DNA of 64,000 nucleotides from Bradyrhizobium erythrophlei. GTDB taxonomy: Bacteria; Pseudomonadota; Alphaproteobacteria; Rhizobiales; Xanthobacteraceae. A program made the position numbers and the translations under genes. The stretch's first letter is position 1; every line of letters starts with the position of its first letter. Below, in pieces: positions 59,487 through 64,000 of the stretch. The stretch is taken from the NCBI RefSeq assembly GCF_900129425.1, contig NZ_LT670817.1, positions 5,394,001 through 5,458,000 on the forward strand, read 5' to 3'. A model generated the notes under the pieces. That model searched no databases. It was given only the letters and a program-made list of their open reading frames with translations, and had not been told where the DNA came from.

Positions 59487-60311
59487 GTGAGCAAGCCCCC
59501 GCAGACCGCTTCAAAAAAATCTGGCCAGATCTACATCGGCGTCGGCGGCTGGACCTTCGCGCCCTGGCGCGGGGTGTTTTATCCAGAGAAACTGACACAG
59601 GCGAAGGAATTGGAATACGCGGCATCTAAACTGACCTCGATCGAGATCAACGGCACCTATTACGGCTCGCAGAAGCCGGAGAGCTTTCGCAAATGGGCGC
59701 GCGAGGTGCCGGACGGTTTTGTGTTTTCGGTGAAGGGACCGCGTTTTGCCACCAATCGCCGGGTGCTGGCGGAGGCCGGCGATTCCATCAAGAGATTCTA
59801 CGATTCCGGCGTGCTGGAACTCGGCGACCGGCTCGGGCCGGTGCTCTGGCAATTCGCGCCGACCAAGAAATTCGACGAATCCGATTTCGGCAAGTTTCTC
59901 GAACTGCTGCCGCGCAAGCTCGAGGGACGCGCGCTGCGCCATGTGGTCGAGGTGCGTCACGCCAGTTTTTGCGCGGCCGATTTCATCGCGCTGTTGCGTA
60001 AATTCGAAACGCCCGTGGTGTTTGCCGAGCACGGCAGCTATCCCGCCATTGCCGACATCGCCGGCGATTTCGTTTACGCGCGGCTGCAGAAGGGCAATGA
60101 CGACATCAAGACCTGCTATCCGCCGAAGCAACTCGATGCCTGGGCGAAGCGGCTGCAAGTGTGGGCCGGCGGCGGCGAGCCGGACGATCTGCCGCGCGTC
60201 GACCCTGCCGAGCCGAAAAAGGTGCCGCGCGACGTGTTCGCCTATGTGATCCATGAAGGCAAGGTGCGCGCGCCCGCCGGCGCGATGGAACTGATCGAAC
60301 GCGTGAAATAA
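59487..60311 (+). CDS. DUF72 family protein
   Basis: 274 aa from GTG 59487. DUF72 TIM-barrel pattern: IYIGVGGWTFAPWRGVFYPEKL, LTSIEINGTYYGSQKPESFRKWA, GFVFSVKGPRFATNRR, LGPVLWQFAPTKKF and VVEVRHASF. Function not settled in the family. The next gene is DUF488, 10 bases away; these two families are often together, which hints at a shared pathway. Confidence 0.9.
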   Translation: MSKPPQTASKKSGQIYIGVGGWTFAPWRGVFYPEKLTQAKELEYAASKLTSIEINGTYYGSQKPESFRKWAREVPDGFVFSVKGPRFATNRRVLAEAGDSIKRFYDSGVLELGDRLGPVLWQFAPTKKFDESDFGKFLELLPRKLEGRALRHVVEVRHASFCAADFIALLRKFETPVVFAEHGSYPAIADIAGDFVYARLQKGNDDIKTCYPPKQLDAWAKRLQVWAGGGEPDDLPRVDPAEPKKVPRDVFAYVIHEGKVRAPAGAMELIERVK

Positions 60312-60321
60312 GCTGGTTTCA

Positions 60322-60783
60322 ATGGCCAAAGCCAAGAAGCTCTTCACCATCGGCTATGAACAGACGCCCGTCAAATCCGTGCTCGACGAGCTCGAGCAGG
60401 CCGGGGTGAAGCTGCTGGTGGACGTGCGCGCGGTGGCGGCGTCCCGCCGGCCCGGTTTTTCCAAGAACCAGCTTGCCGCCGGGCTCGACGAGCGCGGCAT
60501 TTCATACCTGCATCTGCGCGGGCTCGGCACGCCAAAGGATGGCCGTGACGCCGCGCGCGGCGGCAAGTTCGACGCGCTACACAAAATTTATGCGGCGCAT
60601 CTGAAGACGCCGCAGGCCAGGGAAGAACTCGACGAACTGTCGGCGCTGGTGAAAAAATCCGGACCGGTGTGCATACTCTGTTACGAGCGCGATCATTTGC
60701 ACTGCCATCGGCAGTGGATCGCGGAGATCATCGAGGACCGCGACGGGGTGACAGTCGAGAATCTGGTCGCACCGCAGCTGTGA
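60322..60783 (+). CDS. DUF488 family protein
   Basis: 153 aa. DUF488 motifs: FTIGYEQTPVKSVLDELEQAGVKLLVDVRAVAASRRPGF, SYLHLRGLGTPK, and the diagnostic VCILCYERDHLHCHRQWIAEII, where Cys and two His could bind metal. Unknown function. Co-operonic with DUF72 just upstream. Confidence 0.9.
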   Translation: MAKAKKLFTIGYEQTPVKSVLDELEQAGVKLLVDVRAVAASRRPGFSKNQLAAGLDERGISYLHLRGLGTPKDGRDAARGGKFDALHKIYAAHLKTPQAREELDELSALVKKSGPVCILCYERDHLHCHRQWIAEIIEDRDGVTVENLVAPQL

Positions 60784-60909
60784 ATTGGACGTAGGGGGCC
60801 GGGACGCCTTTCCGACGGTCGCGCTAGTTCCACCTCCTTTTTTCCTCGCGCACGCGGAACCAATGCAAGGCCGTCGATTTGAAATATTTATCCTGCCAGG
60901 GAGAATGCC

Positions 60910-61191
60910 ATGCGCGTTGCGCTCCTTACGTTCTGTTTCGTCGCCTGCGCATCGGTCGCGACGGCTCAAGCCCAAAGCGAAGACAAGAAGCCGGGCGATT
61001 CTCAGTACAGCACCGGGCGCACCGTATTGCCTGATGACAATAAGGGACAATTGCAGCCGCAGGGCTGGACCGGTCCGATAACCACCGGCACCGGCGGTAC
61101 ATCGGCGGCAAGCCCGCAGGGACAGTCTCCGCCCGGCATGCAGGCCGCCCCCGACGATTCGTCAAAAACCATCGTGGAACCGCCAAAGTGA
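60910..61191 (+). CDS. Small exported hypothetical protein, 93 aa
   Basis: GGGAG site before ATG 60910. Signal peptide MRVALLTFCFVACASVATAQA, cut near residue 20. The mature part is polar, Gly/Pro/Gln-rich and probably disordered (GQLQPQGWTGPITTGTGGTSAASPQGQSPPG). No family recognised. Confidence 0.6.
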   Translation: MRVALLTFCFVACASVATAQAQSEDKKPGDSQYSTGRTVLPDDNKGQLQPQGWTGPITTGTGGTSAASPQGQSPPGMQAAPDDSSKTIVEPPK

Positions 61192-61210
61192 AGCCAGCGG
61201 CATTGGCCGA

Positions 61211-62122
61211 TTAGTCTCCCGCCAGCCGAAACGAGCCTTCCATCATCTGGACGCAGCGGCCTCCGACATGCGTGGACGCGACAACGCCGTTCGCTTTGCG
61301 GACCCGCGTCAGCAACAGGCTCGGCCGGCCCATGTCGAAGCCCTGGCCGACGCGCAGCTTCAATTCGCCGTCGCGTTGGCTCGCGAGGTCGGCGAGCAGC
61401 GCCGCGGCGGCCGCGGTAGCACTGCCGGTGGCGGGATCCTCGGTGAGGCCGCTTGTCCCCGGAAGAAACATTCGCGCCTGCAGGTCGCACGGCAACTCGG
61501 CCGGCGGCACATCGCGGGTGTAGATGTAGATCGCGTCACTACCATCGCACGGAAGCATGCGGGCAAACGCCGATGCGTCGGGCCTGGCTCGCCGCAGCGC
61601 CTCGCGCGAGGCAAGCTCTGCGATCAGGAACGGCAGGCCGACCGAGAATATTCCGGGCTGATGCCGGTCGGTTCGGATATCGGCCGCCGACAGCGACGCA
61701 CAGGCCGCCGCCTGCTCGGCACTGACCATCGTGAGCTTGCTCAGGGGTTGCGGCGCCGTGAGTTCGGCGCCGACCACCCTGCCCTCCTCGGTCAGGATTT
61801 CGACGGGCACAAGGCCCGCGCCTTCCTCGAACTTCAGCCGCTCAGGGGGCTTTTTGGCTTGCGTCGCCAGCACGAAGGCGGTGCCGACATTGGGATGACC
61901 GGCAAACGGGAGTTCGCTGTTGACGGTAAAGATGCGCACCTGCGCATCATGCGCGGGATCGCGCGGCGGCAGGACAAAGGTCGTCTCGACGTAGTTGAAC
62001 TCGCAGGCAATGGCCTGCATCTGCACGGTCGAGAGCCCGCCGGCGTCCAGCACCACCGCCAGCGGATTGCCGCCGAAGGCGCGATCGGTGAAGACATCCA
62101 CGGTGACATAGCGCCGCAGCAT
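61211..62122 (-). CDS. PhzF-family isomerase
   Basis: 303 aa. PhzF/DapF-like fold: YVTVDVFTDRAFGGNPLAVVLDA, catalytic Glu in FNYVETTFVLPP, NSELPFAGHPNVGTAFVLA, and the C-terminal TEDPATGSATAAAAALLAD. Cofactor-free isomerase of unknown substrate; phenazine genes are absent here. It follows the cyclase gene by 15 bases, so possibly the same transcript. Confidence 0.93.
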   Translation of the reverse strand: MLRRYVTVDVFTDRAFGGNPLAVVLDAGGLSTVQMQAIACEFNYVETTFVLPPRDPAHDAQVRIFTVNSELPFAGHPNVGTAFVLATQAKKPPERLKFEEGAGLVPVEILTEEGRVVGAELTAPQPLSKLTMVSAEQAAACASLSAADIRTDRHQPGIFSVGLPFLIAELASREALRRARPDASAFARMLPCDGSDAIYIYTRDVPPAELPCDLQARMFLPGTSGLTEDPATGSATAAAAALLADLASQRDGELKLRVGQGFDMGRPSLLLTRVRKANGVVASTHVGGRCVQMMEGSFRLAGD

Positions 62123-62137
62123 CGATTCCTCCAGAAT

Positions 62138-63451
62138 CTAGCCCAATTGCCATACGGCCATCGGCCGGTCATATCCCTTGATCGCGACCTCTCCAAGCGA
62201 AACCGCGTCGCAACCGTCCTGATCCAGTGCGTCGCGAACCGCAGCCGAAATCAGCAGTTGCGAATTGAATTCCTTGTTAAGCGACTCAAGCCGGGCCGCA
62301 AAGTTCACGGTGTCGCCGATCACGGTGTATTCCTTGCGTCGGGGCGAACCTATATTGCCCGCGACGACTTCGCCGAAATGGATGCCGATGCCGATCCGCA
62401 GCTTCCAGCTATCGGCCATGTTGATGCCGTCCATCGCCACCAGCATTTCGCGCGCGGCGGCGACAGCGTGCTGCGCCGCTTCGGCCGTCTCGAAGGGCAC
62501 GCCGAACAGCGCCAAAAATCCATCGCCGAGGAATTTGTTGACGATACCGCCGTGACGATCGAGGATTTCCACCAGTACGGCGAACGCACCGTCGAGCCGT
62601 TCGACCACCTCCTGGGGGGAGCGCGAACGGGCACCCGCGGTGAAACTGCGGAAGTCGACGAACATGACCGCGACCCGCCTGATATCGCTGGCCGCTTCCG
62701 CGCCTTCGGCCAGCAGCCGTTCGACCACCTGGGGAGATACGTGCTGACCAAACAGATTGGTGACGCGATCGCGCGCGGTGGCGGCCCGGATGCTCGCCGC
62801 GAACTGGCGGCGCAGCTGAACACCGACCGCGCCCGCGAGAATCCCCGATATCAGGATGATCAGGCTGCGCGCGCCGTGATAGGTGATGTCGGGTTTGGGT
62901 CCGGTTGTGGCTAGCGGATGATAAAACATCGCCATGGCCAGCAATTCGGCCGCCGCGACGAAACCGGTGAAGGTCGACAGCCAGAAGTCGAGCCGCAGCG
63001 TCGAGAGAATGATGAAGATGAAATAGGCAAACGGCATCACGAAGCCGAGCGCCTGTACCTCGCCCATGTTCTGGATATGCACGGCCAGCGCGATCGTGGG
63101 CAACGAGGTTTCGATCAGCGCGCCGAGGTATCGCCTGATCACGGGAACGTCGCGGTCAAGCTTCAGGTGCCGCCTGAGCATCGCATGCACCCAAAGCTCG
63201 AACAGGATGAACGGCGCCAGGATCACGTTGAGGTAACTCGGCCGGAACTGGCCGCGCCAGATATGGTTCAGCGCTTCGGGCGCCATCAGGTCGACGGTCC
63301 AGAAAATGACGAGGAGACACGCGGCGGTGGCGATGAGGGCCCTGACCCGCACCAGCTCGGTGCGCAGCACTTCGCGCGTCAATGCATGGTCGAACTCGGC
63401 GGATGCCGCAGACCGTTGCTTCTCTTCATGGCTGTGCCATAACGCCGGCAT
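62138..63451 (-). CDS. Membrane-bound class III adenylate/guanylate cyclase
   Basis: 437 aa from ATG 63451 (MPALWHSHEEKQRSAASAE); an upstream in-frame start lacks support. About six membrane helices in residues 37-230 (SLPTIALAVHIQNMG, YFIFIILSTLRLDFWLSTFTGFVAAAELLAM). The catalytic domain 255-437 has metal Asp in VMFVDFRSFTAGARSRSPQEVVERLDG and FLGDGFLALFGVP, and the transition-state residues in EYTVIGDTVNFAARLESLN. Probably makes cAMP in response to a membrane signal. Confidence 0.92.
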   Translation of the reverse strand: MPALWHSHEEKQRSAASAEFDHALTREVLRTELVRVRALIATAACLLVIFWTVDLMAPEALNHIWRGQFRPSYLNVILAPFILFELWVHAMLRRHLKLDRDVPVIRRYLGALIETSLPTIALAVHIQNMGEVQALGFVMPFAYFIFIILSTLRLDFWLSTFTGFVAAAELLAMAMFYHPLATTGPKPDITYHGARSLIILISGILAGAVGVQLRRQFAASIRAATARDRVTNLFGQHVSPQVVERLLAEGAEAASDIRRVAVMFVDFRSFTAGARSRSPQEVVERLDGAFAVLVEILDRHGGIVNKFLGDGFLALFGVPFETAEAAQHAVAAAREMLVAMDGINMADSWKLRIGIGIHFGEVVAGNIGSPRRKEYTVIGDTVNFAARLESLNKEFNSQLLISAAVRDALDQDGCDAVSLGEVAIKGYDRPMAVWQLG

Positions 63452-63477
63452 CGTGGCCCCCCGATGCCCATTCTGCC

Positions 63478-63699
63478 TCAATCCAGCGTGCGGCGGAAGC
63501 GTGTCACTGCGATCGTCATAGCCAGCAACATCAAGCCGAGCAGCGCAATTGCCTCGTATTGCAGATTTTGCAGCGTCGCGCCCTTCACCATGATGGCGCG
63601 GACGATGCGAGAAGCATCTTCTGAAACCTGGCGTCCTGTAAGCGATAGACTAAACGACTTGATCTCGTCGACGGTTCTCCAGACTTCTGCGCGGCAGCA
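63478..63699 (-). pseudogene. C-terminal remnant of an ABC-2 type permease
   Basis: Translating upstream of the cyclase on the minus strand gives a C-terminal fragment: ASRIVRAIMVKGATLQNLQYEA, then the last helix IALLGLMLLAMTIAVTRFRRTLD and stop at 63478-63480. This is the typical end of YhhJ/YbhR-type ABC-2 permeases. The rest of the protein is missing; an in-frame TGA at 63700-63702 separates it from the short ORF upstream. Confidence 0.65.
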
Positions 63700-63843
63700 T
63701 CACCGCACGCGATTGCGGCTGCTGAATTCATCGATCGTGTGCGTCGGCGCCGAGAAGGGCCCCAACACTGCGTAGACAATCTCGCCACAGGCGAGCGCCA
63801 AAATCAGCAAAGTCAGCAACAGATAAAATCGCTGATCTGTCAT
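63700..63843 (-). CDS. Short membrane-helix ORF, 47 aa, in frame with the permease remnant
   Basis: ATG 63843, MTDQRFYLLLTLLILALACGEIVYAVLG, one helix, then a short polar tail and TGA. It is not the usual N-terminus of an ABC-2 permease. It may be a small membrane protein or a relic joined by deletion to the remnant downstream. Confidence 0.35.
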   Translation of the reverse strand: MTDQRFYLLLTLLILALACGEIVYAVLGPFSAPTHTIDEFSSRNRVR

Positions 63844-63857
63844 TCGATACCTCAATC

Positions 63858-64000
63858 GGGCTCTACGTCGAAGCCGGCATCACGGTCTATCTGCCGAGGC
63901 CGATGACCTCGGGCATCAATGCCAAAGGGCGCTTCGGCCAGCAGACATTGCATCGCACGCTTCATGCGGCTGGTCCGAATCGCTCGCCGAATCGGAAGTT
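63858..64000 (+). mobile_element. Transposase fragment, IS1182-like, at the right edge
   Basis: Reading the plus strand from 63858 gives GLYVEAGITVYLPRPMTSGI, then NAKGRFGQQ, a stretch typical of IS1182-type transposases (A-G-I-x-x-x-x-P-x-P-x-T-S-G). The part before it is not transposase-like and the continuation (TLHRTLHAAGPNRSPNRK) is odd, so it is probably a decayed piece. The window ends within it, so more may lie outside. Confidence 0.5.

Overview
The window looks like chromosomal DNA of an alphaproteobacterium of the Bradyrhizobium group. This is inferred from the GC-rich coding style, the presence of an HmuQ/HmuD-type heme monooxygenase, a CIRCE-controlled groESL operon, an Omp25/31-type porin, and several families of palindromic intergenic repeats of the kind common in that genus. 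No 16S gene or other species marker is present, so the genus is an inference.

Positions 1 to about 15,300 are accessory DNA. From 3378 leftward runs a row of tightly packed virion-type genes, the last of which leaves the window at base 1. Then come short orphan genes, a ribbon-helix-helix/winged-helix pair, and a secreted nuclease with an XRE repressor. The repressor is divergent from a four-gene operon that ends in two Tat-exported proteins. Further right are a zinc-cysteine protein with a sigma-like tail, a likely Panacea (DUF4065) antitoxin overlapping a two-helix membrane protein, a small conserved operon (12799 to 12110), a tRNA-Leu(UAA), and a Fic AMP-transferase with strong palindromes in front of its start codon. 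No integrase was seen, so the type of element (prophage remnant or island) stays open.

From 15.4 kb onward the DNA is ordinary core or genus-level content. 15.4-18.3 kb: heme monooxygenase, GST, an ArsR/SRPBCC pair and an epoxide-hydrolase-like enzyme. 18.5-31 kb: a peptide import and breakdown locus (substrate-binding protein, two permeases, a fused double ATPase, M20 peptidase, M81 MlrC-type peptidase, M20 amidohydrolase, amidase, crotonase). 31-38 kb: a quinone oxidoreductase, a DsbA-family isomerase, a deleted GST pseudogene, a core-MetE protein, a porin, gpt, a thioesterase and a MoCF/CinA-domain protein. 38.3-42.8 kb: the Anbu proteasome-like locus (ATP-grasp, alpha-E, transglutaminase, Anbu). 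42.8-49.5 kb: SDR, MFS, NupC-type transporter, O-acyltransferase, cupin with a histone-like tail, Usg. 49.6-52.8 kb: groESL with heat-shock control signals, then HigBA. 52.8-63.5 kb: DUF2778 protein, DUF899 protein, a GT39/GT2-GtrA pair, small exported proteins, a DUF72/DUF488 pair, PhzF and a class III cyclase. The right edge holds remnants of an ABC-2 permease and a transposase.

At least six families of palindromic repeats sit between genes from 21 kb to 52 kb, several of them inside apparent operons. The island (1-15.3 kb) has none of them. The most novel-looking items are the overlapping Panacea/membrane pair, the XRE-controlled exported-protein module, the Fic promoter palindromes, and the peptide-catabolism locus.
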